Positions 21,385-31,771 of a DNA stretch of 64,000 bases are shown one piece after another. The stretch is from Uranotaenia lowii. Its lineage: Eukaryota > Arthropoda > Insecta > Diptera > Culicidae. Under the pieces are notes generated by a model that had not been told where the DNA came from, did no database searches, and was given only the letters and a program-made list of their open reading frames with translations. The translations under genes and the position numbers were made by a program. The stretch covers positions 333,951,920-334,015,919 of the forward strand of contig NC_073692.1 in assembly GCF_029784155.1 (NCBI RefSeq), read 5' to 3'. The stretch's first letter is position 1; every line of letters begins with the position of its first letter.

Positions 21385-24300
21385 ATGTCCAACGATCGTC
21401 GTCTTAAAAACCTAAGGACCCGGCACAGGAGTTTGCTGGCATCCTTCTCTAACATCCGGGCATTCGTTGAAACCTACGATGAAGAACAACACGAATGTCA
21501 AGTTGCTGGTCGTCTAGAGCACCTGGTGTCGTTGTGGAATGATTTCAACGGAGTGCAAACGGAGTTAGAAACTCTGGATGAAGCTGAGATCGACAACCAT
21601 CTGAAGCAACGCATCGAGTTTGAATCTTCATTTTTCGAAGTCAAGGGATTTCTGTTATCGAAAAATAAACATTCTCCGTCGACGCCAGCATCGTCATCCT
21701 CTCATTCTGCGCCTCATAGCCCTGCTTGGTCGTCACATGTAAGACTACCCGACGTGAAACTTCCGGTCTTCAGCGGTAGCATCGACAGTTGGCTCAATTT
21801 TCATGACTTGTTCGTCTCGCTGGTCCACTCTTCTCACGAACTGTCTAATATACAAAAATTCTATTACCTCCGCTCTTCGCTAAGTGGAGAAGCCTTGAAG
21901 CTGATCCAAACAATCAACATCAGCGCAAACAACTACATCGTCGCTTGGACCCTTTTGGTTGAGCACTATCAGAAGCCTGCACGGTTGAAGCAATCGTATG
22001 TGGATTCCTTGTTCGAGTTTTCTACTTTGAAGCGTGAATCATCTACGGAACTGCGTTTTCTTGTCGAAAGGTTTGAAGCAAATGTGAAAGTCCTTAAGCA
22101 ACTGGGGGAGAAAACGCAATTTTGGGACATCCTTTTGATAAGAATGCTTAGCATCAGACTCGACCCGACTACGAGACGTGACTGGGAAGAACACTCATCG
22201 ACTCTATCGACAGTTACTTTCCACGACCTCACTGAATTCATCCAGCGACGTGCCAGTGTCCTTGAAGCCCTTTCGAAAAACGTAGAACCAGTATCGAACA
22301 ATGTCATCAAGAAATCTCCTACGCGCTTGATCGCCAGCCATCGAGCAAATCAATCCAATTTCCGAAAGTGTGTAGTTTGTTCCGACCATCATCCGCTATA
22401 TTTATGCTCGACCTTTTCAAAACTTAGTCTCGAAGAGAAAGAGAGGGAAGTTCGCCAACACCAGCTGTGTCGAAACTGCCTTAGAAAGGGCCACCAGGTT
22501 AAGGATTGTTCTTCAACAAGTGCCTGCAGATACTGCCGTAACCGTCACCACTCGCAACTTTGTTCCACTGGAATCTCCAAGACTTCCGACACAACGAAGC
22601 AACGACAACCAACTACTTCTTCGAACCCACAGCCGTCAGTGTCACTCCCTGCTGCTTCTATCGAGGCTCCATGTTTCACAACCTCCAAAAACAACCGCAA
22701 AACTATCCTCCTGGCAACTGCATTACTCAGCCTCGTCGATGACAACGGAACAGAGCACGTAGCCCGTGCACTTCTCGACTCCGGAAGTGAATCTTGTTTC
22801 ATCACGCAATCTTTCTCTCAGCTCATCAAGGTCCATCGCCAAAAGCTGAACTGTCCCATCGTCGGAATTGGCCAGTCCACAACGCAAGCTCGCTTCAAAA
22901 TTCGTTCTTCTATTCGCTCACGTGTGTGCCAGTACTCCACCACATTAGACTTTCTTGTGTTGCCGAAGGTTACTATAGATCTCCCATCAACCGAAATAAA
23001 TGCATCATCGTTGAAGATTCCACCTGGAATAGAGCTTGCCGATCCGTCCTTCCACAAAACCAGTCGAATCGATATGATTTTAGGAGCAGAAATCTTTTTT
23101 GAGCTGTTCGAAACCTCCGGAAGAATCAATCTTGGTGATGGCCAACCAACGCTCATCAATTCTGTCTTCGATTGGGTGGTCTCGGGTGAGTGCGAACAAC
23201 TTCCACCAACCCGACCTATTGTGGCAAATCTTGCAACGATCAGTGACCTCAACAATCTCATGGAGCGTTTTTGGTCAATTGAAGACGACAGCTCCTCGCC
23301 AAGCTACTCCGTCGAAGAAGCAGCTTGCGAAACTCACTTCCAGCAGAACGTCAGGCGCACTCCAGAAGGCCGATACTGCGTCCGTTTACCCGTCAAGAAT
23401 AACGTCCTCGATAATCTCAGCGACAATCGCCGAACCGCTCTGCGACGCTTCCACATGCTCGAGAACAAGCTCAACCGCGACGAGGGTCTTAAGCAACAAT
23501 ACGACAGCTTCATGAAGGAGTACGAATCACTGGGCCACATGCAGAAGGTATTCGACTACGAGCAACCACCCACACCTTGCTATCATTTACCCCATCACGC
23601 TGTTATCCGTGAAGACAGCACCACGACGAAAGTACGCGTTGTCTTTGACGCATCATGCAAAACTCCCAGTGGCCCTTCCCTAAACAACGCTCTAATGGTC
23701 GGACCCATCGTACAGCAAGACCTACGCTCTATTATCATGCGCTCCAGAATCCGGCCGATCATGCTGCTAGCTGATATCAAGCAGATGTACAGACAAATTC
23801 TCGTCGACGAAGGTGACACCCCCTTGCAGCGAATAGTGTGGCGAACCTCACCCGAGGCACCAATGCAGACCTACGAACTGAAGACCGTGACGTATGGGAC
23901 AGCGAGCGCTCCCTACTTGGCTACAAGAGTACTGCAACAGCTGGCAGAGGATGAACATGAGAGGTTCCCCCGAGCAGCGAAAGTTCTCAGAAGGGACTTT
24001 TACGTCAACGATCTTTTCTCTGGGGCCGATTCTATCCAAGACGCCATCAATCTCCAAAAACAGCTTGACCAGTTACTTCGCAAGGGATGCTTCGAGCTTC
24101 GCAAATGGGCTTCCAACGTAGCTGCTGTTCTTAAGGATGTCTCTCCAGAAAACCGGGCGGTCCAATCTTCTGTCGATCTCGACCGAGATCAGTGCCTGAA
24201 AACGCTTGGCTTACACTGGGAGCCAGCACCGGATCACCTACGCTACCGAATCAACCTCCCCGAGTCTCCACCGGAACAACCGTTGACCAAACGCATCGCA

Positions 24301-26652
24301 CTGTCACATATTGCTCGCCTTTTCGATCCCCTCGGACTGCTGGGTCCAGTAGTCACTTCCGCCAAGCTTTTCATGCAAGCCCTGTGGGGCTTGAAAAACG
24401 ACGACGGTAAATGCTGGGACTGGGACCAAGAACTTCCGTCTGCGGCCACATCCTTTTGGAAATCGTATCACTCCCAACTTATCCTACTTAACGAACTTCG
24501 AATAGAACGTTGCATTTTGCATTCAAATCCAACCTCAGTGCAACTTCATATCTTCTCCGACGCTTCTGAGCGTGCATACGGCGCATGCGCTTATGTTCGT
24601 TCCACCGATTCTTCAGACCTCGTAAAAGTTGCACTTCTAACAGCTCGATCAAAAGTCGCACCCCTGCATCGTCAAAGTATCCCACGTCTCGAGCTCTGTG
24701 GTGCACTTATTGCCGCCGAACTTTACAAGAAAGTCATGCTATCGCTTCAGCTTCAACCAGAAACCTTCTTTTGGGTCGATTCAACGACGGTCCTCCACTG
24801 GCTCAAATCTGCTCCATCATCCTGGGTGACCTTCGTAGCGAACCGGGTGTCGAAGATACAACTCGCCACCGAGAATTGCTCCTGGAACCACGTTCCAGGA
24901 TATGAAAACCCAGCAGACCTTCTATCACGCGGCACGACAGCTGAAACTCTCCTCCAGTCCGACCTGTGGTGGCATGGGCCTGATTGGTTAAAATGCGGCG
25001 CAGATAAATGGCCAACTCAACAACACATCAGCCAATACAATTCTGAAGTCCTTCAAGAAGCACGAAAAACACCAATATCTGTCATCACTGCAACTTCTAC
25101 GGAATCCTTCATCAACGATCTTACTGAGCGGTTTTCCTCATTTCGCCGAATGGTCAACACCATCGCTTACTGTAGGCGATTAAAATTCAAGAAAGCCGAT
25201 CGTCCTAGCAGCACAATACTGTCTTGTGAGGAAATCGAAGCATCCGAAAATGCACTCATTTCACTTGTCCAACAGCAGGAGTTCAGCAGCGAATGGTCAC
25301 AGCTACAACAAGGCAAACCTGTCCCAACAAAGTCCCGCCTCAGATGGTTCCATCCGTTTCTGTCTGAATCTCGAGTCATTCGGATTGGGGGCAGGCTCAG
25401 TCATGCAACGTTACCCTACAACACCAGACATCAAATCCTGCTACCAGGCACACACCGTTTTTCCAAGCTCCTAGTTCAACATCACCACGCGAAACATCTA
25501 CACGCTGCACCGCAGCTTCTCATCAGCTTGCTTCGAACCCAGTATTGGATAATAGGGGCCAGGGACTTAACGAAGCGTGTCGTACATGCCTGCGTGATTT
25601 GCTTCAGAGCCCGTCCAAAACAACTAGAGCAGTTCATGGGGGACTTACCAGCCAATCGTGTGAACATGGCCCGTCCGTTTGCGATCACCGGCATCGATTA
25701 TTGGGGACCCATCCAGATCCAACCATCTCATCGTCGTGCTGCTCCTCGGAAAGTCTATGTGTCAGTCTTCGTATGCTTCTGTACGAAAGCTGTCCACATT
25801 GAACTTGTCTCTGACCTCACCGCTGCCAAGTTCATACAAGCTTTACAGCGCTTCGTCTCTCGTCGTGGGTTGTGCTCTGAAATCTACAGTGACAACGGTC
25901 GTAATTTCGTCGGAGCTGCTAACGAATTACGGCAAATAGTTCGCAGCAAGGAGCACCAAAAAGCGCTGGCGGAGGAATGCACCAACAACGGTATTAGGTG
26001 GCACTTTAACCCACCTAAGGCTTCGCACTTTGGTGGTCTATGGGAGGCCGCAATCGCTTCAGCTCAAAAAAACTTTCTTCGTGTCATTGGAAATCACACT
26101 CTGCCGTATGACGAGATGGAAACTCTTTTAGCGCAAATTGAGAGTTGCTTAAATTCCCGACCGATATCATCATTAAGTGATGATCCATCCGACTTCGATC
26201 CTCTGACACCGGGGCACTTTTTAGTTGGTGGCGCCTTAAAAGCAGTTCCTCAACTAGACCTGTCCTCCATTCCCTACAATCGGCTCAACAATTGGCATCG
26301 CACACAAAAGCTCCTACAGGACATTTGGAAGCGCTGGCAACTTGAGTACGTGTCAACTCTCCAGCAGCGTTCGAAATGGTACAAGCCGCCCGTCATCATC
26401 CAAAAAGGTTGCCTGGCACTTCTCAAGGATGAAAACACACCGCCGATGAGCTGGAAGCTGGCTCGAATCACCGATCTGCATCCCGGACCAGACGGAATTA
26501 CAAGAGTCGTATCACTTCGCACATCCAACAGCATCTTTACTCGACCGGTGGCAAAAATCTGCTTGCTACCTATAGAACCACCATCAGCTGGAACAACTTC
26601 TCCGCCAACCAGCAACGAAACTCCTGATTCTCCGATGAAATGCAGCAACTAA
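21385..26652 (+). CDS. pol: BEL-1 Gag-Pol polyprotein with variant YVND active site
   Basis: One 1755-codon frame. The frame is open from GTG at 21355, but the first ATG is 21385. Domains in order: Gag with the conserved block LPVFSGSIDSWLNF, a Cys/His cluster (CRNCLRKGHQVKDC, CRYCRNRHHSQLC), aspartic protease (LLDSGSESCF), reverse transcriptase (LADIKQMYRQI), RNase H (IFSDASERAYGACAYV, WVDSTTVLHWLK), integrase zinc region and DDE core (TGIDYWGP, YSDNGRNFVG, HFGGLWE), and a C-terminal BEL-type domain. The polymerase motif, normally YVDD in this family, reads YVND at residues 873-876 (AAC codon at 24007), replacing a metal-binding Asp. Everything else is unbroken. This copy is therefore probably polymerase-dead. 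Confidence 0.93.
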   Translation: MSNDRRLKNLRTRHRSLLASFSNIRAFVETYDEEQHECQVAGRLEHLVSLWNDFNGVQTELETLDEAEIDNHLKQRIEFESSFFEVKGFLLSKNKHSPSTPASSSSHSAPHSPAWSSHVRLPDVKLPVFSGSIDSWLNFHDLFVSLVHSSHELSNIQKFYYLRSSLSGEALKLIQTINISANNYIVAWTLLVEHYQKPARLKQSYVDSLFEFSTLKRESSTELRFLVERFEANVKVLKQLGEKTQFWDILLIRMLSIRLDPTTRRDWEEHSSTLSTVTFHDLTEFIQRRASVLEALSKNVEPVSNNVIKKSPTRLIASHRANQSNFRKCVVCSDHHPLYLCSTFSKLSLEEKEREVRQHQLCRNCLRKGHQVKDCSSTSACRYCRNRHHSQLCSTGISKTSDTTKQRQPTTSSNPQPSVSLPAASIEAPCFTTSKNNRKTILLATALLSLVDDNGTEHVARALLDSGSESCFITQSFSQLIKVHRQKLNCPIVGIGQSTTQARFKIRSSIRSRVCQYSTTLDFLVLPKVTIDLPSTEINASSLKIPPGIELADPSFHKTSRIDMILGAEIFFELFETSGRINLGDGQPTLINSVFDWVVSGECEQLPPTRPIVANLATISDLNNLMERFWSIEDDSSSPSYSVEEAACETHFQQNVRRTPEGRYCVRLPVKNNVLDNLSDNRRTALRRFHMLENKLNRDEGLKQQYDSFMKEYESLGHMQKVFDYEQPPTPCYHLPHHAVIREDSTTTKVRVVFDASCKTPSGPSLNNALMVGPIVQQDLRSIIMRSRIRPIMLLADIKQMYRQILVDEGDTPLQRIVWRTSPEAPMQTYELKTVTYGTASAPYLATRVLQQLAEDEHERFPRAAKVLRRDFYVNDLFSGADSIQDAINLQKQLDQLLRKGCFELRKWASNVAAVLKDVSPENRAVQSSVDLDRDQCLKTLGLHWEPAPDHLRYRINLPESPPEQPLTKRIALSHIARLFDPLGLLGPVVTSAKLFMQALWGLKNDDGKCWDWDQELPSAATSFWKSYHSQLILLNELRIERCILHSNPTSVQLHIFSDASERAYGACAYVRSTDSSDLVKVALLTARSKVAPLHRQSIPRLELCGALIAAELYKKVMLSLQLQPETFFWVDSTTVLHWLKSAPSSWVTFVANRVSKIQLATENCSWNHVPGYENPADLLSRGTTAETLLQSDLWWHGPDWLKCGADKWPTQQHISQYNSEVLQEARKTPISVITATSTESFINDLTERFSSFRRMVNTIAYCRRLKFKKADRPSSTILSCEEIEASENALISLVQQQEFSSEWSQLQQGKPVPTKSRLRWFHPFLSESRVIRIGGRLSHATLPYNTRHQILLPGTHRFSKLLVQHHHAKHLHAAPQLLISLLRTQYWIIGARDLTKRVVHACVICFRARPKQLEQFMGDLPANRVNMARPFAITGIDYWGPIQIQPSHRRAAPRKVYVSVFVCFCTKAVHIELVSDLTAAKFIQALQRFVSRRGLCSEIYSDNGRNFVGAANELRQIVRSKEHQKALAEECTNNGIRWHFNPPKASHFGGLWEAAIASAQKNFLRVIGNHTLPYDEMETLLAQIESCLNSRPISSLSDDPSDFDPLTPGHFLVGGALKAVPQLDLSSIPYNRLNNWHRTQKLLQDIWKRWQLEYVSTLQQRSKWYKPPVIIQKGCLALLKDENTPPMSWKLARITDLHPGPDGITRVVSLRTSNSIFTRPVAKICLLPIEPPSAGTTSPPTSNETPDSPMKCSN

Positions 26653-26921
26653 ACACGGGCTAACACAACCTACCTGAAATTAAGAAAATACAAGGCATTT
26701 TCTAATATTGGAAAAGGTGAGAACCAGTCCAAATTAGCTAAATTTCATCCTCGCAGGTCTACGCTATGTTTGTTTTATTTTGTTTCAAGCAACATCATCG
26801 ATTGATTGACGTTCGACATCAAAACAACCCAATTTCATCGACAAATCCGAGGGATAGACCACTGGCCGCAAAAGTTTCATCGACAATCTGTCAGAAATGA
26901 ACATTTCTGAAGGGGCCAGCA
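26653..26921 (+). other. BEL-1 3' untranslated region
   Basis: Short spacer between the stop and the 3' LTR. A weak purine stretch (GAAGGGG) lies close to the LTR and may be the plus-strand primer. Confidence 0.45.
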
Positions 26922-27458
26922 TGTTCGTTACATCGAAAAGGTTTACGACAGCGCGCCATCTGTTTGTGGATAACACCTGTTCGAGAATTCATCGTACCCC
27001 TCGTCCGTCAACGCTCGATCAACGAAAGAAAAGAGAAACGCAAAATACCGAAAAACTTGCTGCACTTCCGCCAAAGAGATTATAAAAGGAAGAAGGTGAC
27101 AGCCCGAATTTCCTCTTTGCTTTGATTGGCCAGCGAGACATCAACAATCATCAGTTGTTTACTTTTGGATCAAGTGTATCATTATAAGTTAAATTGTGTA
27201 AGAAAAGTTAGTAATTTAAAGAACATTGAAGTTTTGGATTAATAAATAAGTAGTACCGAAGAGAACAAAGTGAAAATTAATTAAAAACTGGACTTACCTG
27301 TGAATGCGCTACCTAGAAAGAAAGTTTAAAAAGAAATTACTTACCTGGACTCTGGAACGTGTACCTGTGGAAGAAACTATACTTACCTGGGAATCTGGAA
27401 CGTGATTGAATCTAAAGTGAGTGCATTAATCTACTGCTACCTGCTCTTGCTATCGACA
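26922..27458 (+). repeat. BEL-1 3' LTR
   Basis: 537 bp, pairs with 20603-21139. Followed by the target duplication CCAGG. Confidence 0.95.
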
Positions 27459-28410
27459 CCAGGTTTAAACGCCCTGTTACACCTGCTTGGAGCACGCGCA
27501 GTTTGCAACAACTTCGACGCGAAAAAATGCATGTTTGCGAAGGCTTCGGAAAAATCGAACGGTCGACTCTCAACAACAGTTCAAAGCAGCAAGCACAGCC
27601 TACCGCAGACTCAATGCATCACTGTGCAAACACCATGTTCTAGGTGTACTATCTGGTTTACGTAAGAACCCTCGAAGTTTCTGGACTTTCGAAAATTCGA
27701 AACGAAACTCGATCTCCCTACCTACCTCAGTTGCTGATTCTCCAGATACGTGTTGCAATTTATTTGCTGAGCATTTTCAGCCGGTCTTCCTGGTCTTCCG
27801 AAACTGAGTGCACTGATGCCACGTTTCACGTCCCGGCGGGTTCTATAGAGTTCAACACCTTAGAGATAGATCAAGAGCTCATCGAAATGCCGCAAGGAAA
27901 CTGAAAAGCTTTTTTGCTCCTGGACCGGATGGAATTCCGGCTGTCACTTACAGTCCATGCATCGAAGCTCTCTCGTTGCCGCTAGCCCAAATCTATAACC
28001 GATCATTTCAACAACGTAAATTCCCGGACTATTGGAAAAAATCCTCCATGTTTCCTGTCTTCAAAATTGGCAAACGACGAAATGTGAAGCAATATCGAGG
28101 CATTACGAGTTTGTCGGCAGGATCCAAGCTTTTCGAAATTGTTGTAAGTCAAGCCCTCTTACGCGCTTCCTCACATTATGTTGTCGCTGAACACTTCGTT
28201 TTGTGAAAAAAAAAACAGGTCGATGCTATATACACCGATATCAAAGCGGCATTAGTTACGATTGATCACTGAATCTTACTCGCTAAACTAGCTAAGCTCG
28301 GTATTCATGACAACATGGTCTCTTGATTGAAATTATTCCTCACCCAGTTAGGATTAAATTTGGTGATAGCACATCATTTCCATTTACTAACAGCCGATCT
28401 GGCAGTTTTC

Positions 28411-28838
28411 CATCGATTTGCATTCATCCTGATTCTCCGCACCCTTGGTTTCATGCAAATTAATGAAAAATAGTTTTTTCTTGTCCGTGAGCATAATTTT
28501 ATCATTAACGTTAAAAGAGATGATAAATTTGAAACGGAATGCACTGCTTACCGAGAGCAAAACTGAAATAGATAAGTGCTGTTCTAGTCTAGTGCGGATG
28601 AAAATTTCTCTCACGGGTGTTTTGATCAAAATTTATCGGCAAATAACGATTTTTGGATTCCCTGGTCTTGTCTTTTCGGTTTTATAAAAAAAAATGTGTA
28701 GGAATCTTTGCAATGTAAGGTGTATCTCGTGTGATATCATGTATTTTATATCGAGAAAATTTGAGTATCATAACGGTTGTCATTATTTTTCGTTGTGCAT
28801 TGTTTTTAGATAAAGCTAGCATTTTTTTCCTGTTTCAG
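28411..28838 (+). other. End of giant intron 4 of ppk-A
   Basis: AT-rich sequence ending in a TTTTTTTCCTGTTTCAG acceptor. No gene seen. Confidence 0.5.
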
Positions 28839-29028
28839 ATGGGTGCCATCATATTTTTACGTGTCCATGAAGGAAAAGTGGATTTTACCACTGATGCGCC
28901 AAGAGATGCTCGGTTTTAGCGACGTAGTGGGTAAGCTCGGGGGCCTATTTGGTCTTCTCATTGGAGCAAGTTTGATCAGTTTCCTGGAAATTGTGTATTT
29001 CTGTCTGCTTAAACCATGCTGCCGCTAG
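28839..29028 (+). CDS. ppk: Last exon of ppk-A (second membrane segment)
   Basis: The exon starts in phase 2 after the CAG acceptor and encodes 63 codons to TAG. The motif VSMKEKW is shared with ppk-B, followed by GFSDVVGKLGGLFGLLIGAS and FLEIVYFCLL, the degenerin and selectivity-filter region and second membrane helix of DEG/ENaC channels. There is no other TM2 exon between 4256 and this point, and ppk-B has its own, so it belongs to ppk-A. It retains full conservation although 24.6 kb of mobile DNA separates it from exon 4. Confidence 0.85.
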
Positions 29029-29426
29029 AAAAAGTGTAAGTTGAATTAAAATCAATGATTACAGAAGAAGGCTAAATAAATTTTTTTTTAGTTGCAAAAA
29101 CTAAAAGTGTTAAAAAATCACCGACTTTTAATTCATTTGAGATTGACTTTTTAATTATGATGAAAGTATGAGTCAGTGTGTAATTACTTACATGCTTGAA
29201 ATTAAGAGGAGTTCATACTATGTATTGTCCTACTGCACACACTGCTTCATCAAAAATGTATCATGCATGTTCAAAGATTTCCACAGTTAATAATTCATGT
29301 TTAATAAATTACTGAACGAATGAGAGCATCTTCAATCACGGTATTGAACTAACTTGGTACGGAATTTAAACAACAACCAGTTCAATTGGGGGTGCATTTA
29401 AGAGTGTTACTTCAAATAGGATAACG
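29029..29426 (+). other. Intergenic spacer between ppk-A and ppk-B
   Basis: Only about 400 bp, AT-rich. It must hold the 3' end of ppk-A and the promoter of ppk-B. No specific element could be assigned. Confidence 0.4.
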
Positions 29427-31224
29427 ATGGTACATCGTCAAGAATCGAGTTTGTTCCGCAAGCTTTGGATTGAGTATTGTCAGGGATGTTCGATATTGGC
29501 TACGCGACACTTGGTAATGGAACGGCTGGGAGTGATCGATCGTGGGTGGTGGATTTTGTGGATTCTTGGCGCCATAATAATGGCTGTTCTAAGTATCATC
29601 GGTACACTTCGTGGCTGGCAGACTGAGCCCGTGTTCATCAGTTTTGACCCTAAACTTCAACCTATATGGACGCTTCCATTTCCAGCGGTAACAATTTGTC
29701 CTATAATTAAAGCTCAGAAATTTTACATCAATTTGACGGAGACACTCGTCAAAATAACCTACAAATTACCATTAACAAATCGAGAGTAAGTGTATGCTGA
29801 AATTCATTCGGAAAAATAAACCTAATGATTAATTCGTTTCCTGAATGGTTTAGGATGCGATATTGCAGAGCTCTGATGCACGTTTGTCCGGTTCTTGCCT
29901 TTAATGCTTGGTCCGAAGACAAAGCTACAGAGAATTGTTTCGAAATGCTCGATGAAATTGCTCCCACCTTTGATCAAATTTTTGCCAGTTGCCTCTGGAG
30001 AGATTCTTACGAATACTGCGACGACTTGTGGAGAAAAACATTAACCGACGAAGGAATTTGCTACACTTTCAATGCTATATCGGCGGACAAACATTATCGG
30101 ACAATTAATCCACAACACTATCCTCGAATTTTTGAAAATGCGGACAACTGGACTCTTGAATCTGGGTATAAAAACAAGCTAAGTGCTGAAGATTACCCAC
30201 TTCGGGCCATTGGTATTGGAATGCAATCAGGCTTACAAGTTTTCCTCAGATCCAAAATTCTAGATAACGATTTTTTTTTGTTTGGTAAACTGAGAAGAAA
30301 TGAAACTAAAACTTGATGATTTACAATTTTCTCTTATATCTTAGGGACCACGCACGGGGTTCCGTATAGCTATTCACTCGCCAGACGAGGATCCAACATT
30401 TGAGGATTCCTTCTACTTTTTACCTTCGTATGAATCACTTTTTCTTACAGCTACACCTCATCTATTGAAGACCTCGGAATCGCTGAGCACATATTCTTAT
30501 AAAAGGTATAACTTTAGTAGACATTTTTAAAGATCGTTTTAACCAGAGAATTAATGTTTCGCAGCCGGAAATGTTTCTTCAGCTCAGAGCGTCGTCTGCG
30601 GTTTTTCAAAATCTACAACCAAAGAAATTGCATCGAGGAATGCATAGCAAACGAAACGGAAAGAAATTGTGGCTGCGCTAAGTTTTCATCGCCTCGAAGA
30701 AATAATATGCGTGTGTGCGACGCCTCCGAAATTAATTGTTACCGTGAATCATACTTCAAAGTTGTTAACCGATCTCGAATCACCAGGGTCGGGATTCCAT
30801 GCAGATGTCTACCAGCCTGTACCCGGTTAACGTACGAAGTAGAAATTTCGAAGGTTGACATTAACTACGAAGAACTTCTTCGTTCTACGTTCGGTACAAG
30901 TAATGTGACATTTAAAGAGTTAGTCTGGTTCTGATCCATTTGAATTCAATCTCACACACGCGCTTAATTTTCAATCGTAGGTATCCGCCATCGTTTCTTT
31001 TCGTGTCAATGAAGGAAAAATGGGTTCTAACGAGGTTTCGACAAAAATTGGTCGGATTTAGTGATTTTGTCGGAAAACTAGGAGGCCTTATGGGGTTGAT
31101 GATCGGAGCCAGTTTCATAAGTTTACTAGAAATTGTATATTTTTGTCTGATTCGACCCTGTCGGAAAGAAAGATTCGATGAAGATCGTGTCATGTCTTAT
31201 CGATTGTTTCCTTGGAGGAATTGA
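29427..31224 (+). CDS. ppk: Pickpocket-type DEG/ENaC channel subunit, ppk-B (one frame break)
   Basis: Exons: 29427-29785, 29854-30284, 30345-30505, 30565-30918, 30981-31224. The ATG at 29427 begins a short cytoplasmic N-terminus, then TM1 (GWWILWILGAIIMAVL) and FPAVTICP. The extracellular part includes LTDEGICYTFNA (exon 2) and the Cys-rich domain NCGCAKFSSP and CRCLPACTRL (exon 4). TM2 with LIGAS-like MIGASFIS and LLEIVYFCLI is in exon 5, with a short cytoplasmic tail. Four of five exon joins agree in phase with ppk-C. Exon 2 is one base out of phase with exon 3: where the paralogues have DPLCS before the donor, this copy has a run of nine T (30271-30279). This is either a real inactivating indel or a homopolymer error. 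Confidence 0.82.
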
Positions 31225-31638
31225 GGAATGAGTACCGAAGATTCAACACAAAGACATTTTTCAACAGTCAACATTCTTACCAGCTTATTTTTCATAATGA
31301 TTTTTTCCAGATGTAGAAGATATCAGCTCAGGAAAAACTAGTCAAACTCACCCAGGTTTGAAACGAAGTTTCCGTATAATATACAGGGTGTTTTGCAGTA
31401 TTCCTCTAGCATCGAATTGGATTAAATTCGGGATTATAATGGAATTCTGAAATTTGTAACCATGAAAAATTATAACTTCTAATTGACTTTCAGTGCCGCA
31501 AATAAAGAGATCGCAAACTATAGAATTTTCTAAAATTATCCCATTTTTATTAATTTCTCCCCCCAGAATTATCGAACAACAAACGACTTACCAAGGATCT
31601 TTATGATCTTCCTTGTTGGGCCTGTTTCGGACCACTTA
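31225..31638 (+). other. 3' flank of ppk-B
   Basis: AT-rich. The part from 31261 is also present at 35366 onward because it lies in the 4105-bp tandem duplication. No gene seen. Confidence 0.5.
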
Positions 31639-31730
31639 AAGGGTGATACGGTCAAAATTTGGTCAATATCTACTTGACGTATTTCTTTCAATTTTGCATT
31701 TAAAAAACCTGAACATCCCTCTATTTGAAG

Positions 31731-31758
<28 letters not shown>
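31731..31758. repeat. (GT)14 microsatellite, unit 1
   Basis: 28 bases of GT dinucleotide inside the mariner leader. The same tract occurs at 35836-35863 in unit 2 with identical length. The related mariner copy at 46540-47863 has only a short run here, so the tract expanded in this lineage. Confidence 0.9.
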
Positions 31759-31761
<3 letters not shown>

Positions 31762-31771
31762 ATGTTGCTCC

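Larger units (their letters stand above)
20603..27458 (+). mobile_element. Complete BEL/Pao LTR retrotransposon (BEL-1)
   Basis: A 6856-bp element with two 537-bp LTRs (TGTTCGTTAC...GCTATCGACA), the 5-bp target duplication CCAGG (20598-20602 and 27459-27463), a tRNA-Tyr-type primer site and one long open frame. I noticed a single difference between the LTRs (T at 20947, C at 27266), so insertion was recent. It interrupts a LINE reading frame inside intron 4 of ppk-A and lies in the same orientation as ppk-A. Confidence 0.95.
20390..28410 (+). pseudogene. Decayed non-LTR retrotransposon ORF2, split by BEL-1
   Basis: The left part (about 20390-20602) encodes a linker region including FSLLLQYLNSIDW. 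After the BEL-1 insertion the frame resumes at 27464 with RPVTPAWSTRSLQQL, continues into reverse transcriptase blocks (FFAPGPDGIPAV, YWKKSSMFPVFK, QYRGITSLS), then VDAIYTDIKAAL near 28220, and fades near 28410 around the SG(V)P block. Several stops and frameshifts break it, and the part with the catalytic (F/Y)xDD motif is missing. It resembles LINEs of the I/Loner group of insects, though the clade is uncertain. CCAGG on both sides of BEL-1 shows it was intact here before that insertion. Confidence 0.75.
2785..29028 (+). pseudogene. ppk: Pickpocket-type DEG/ENaC channel subunit, ppk-A, probably inactivated
   Basis: DEG/ENaC subunits form trimeric sodium or cation channels in the plasma membrane. 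Exons by homology to ppk-B and ppk-C: 2785-3130, 3192-3630, 3689-3849, 3906-4256 and 28839-29028. The N-terminus and first membrane segment are in exon 1 (ERAWWLLWIFLALIM), followed by the FPAVTICP motif. Exon 4 holds the Cys-rich extracellular domain (HCGCVKFSMP, CECLPACTS). The last exon holds the second membrane segment with the GAS selectivity motif. Exon 4 ends in phase 2 at a GTAAGT donor (4257) and exon 5 starts in the matching phase after a TTTCAG acceptor. Lesions: TGA at 3907-3909 where ppk-C has an Arg codon, TAA at 3955-3957 where the paralogues have Tyr, and a first intron (3131-3191) whose splicing would shift the frame, although retaining it keeps the frame open. Intron 4 is 24,582 nt of nested transposons. 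Confidence 0.8.

Noticed and set aside
28839..29028. An independent small gene instead of the last exon of ppk-A
   Set aside because: It has a splice acceptor, no plausible ATG, and encodes exactly the missing TM2 part of ppk-A in matching phase.
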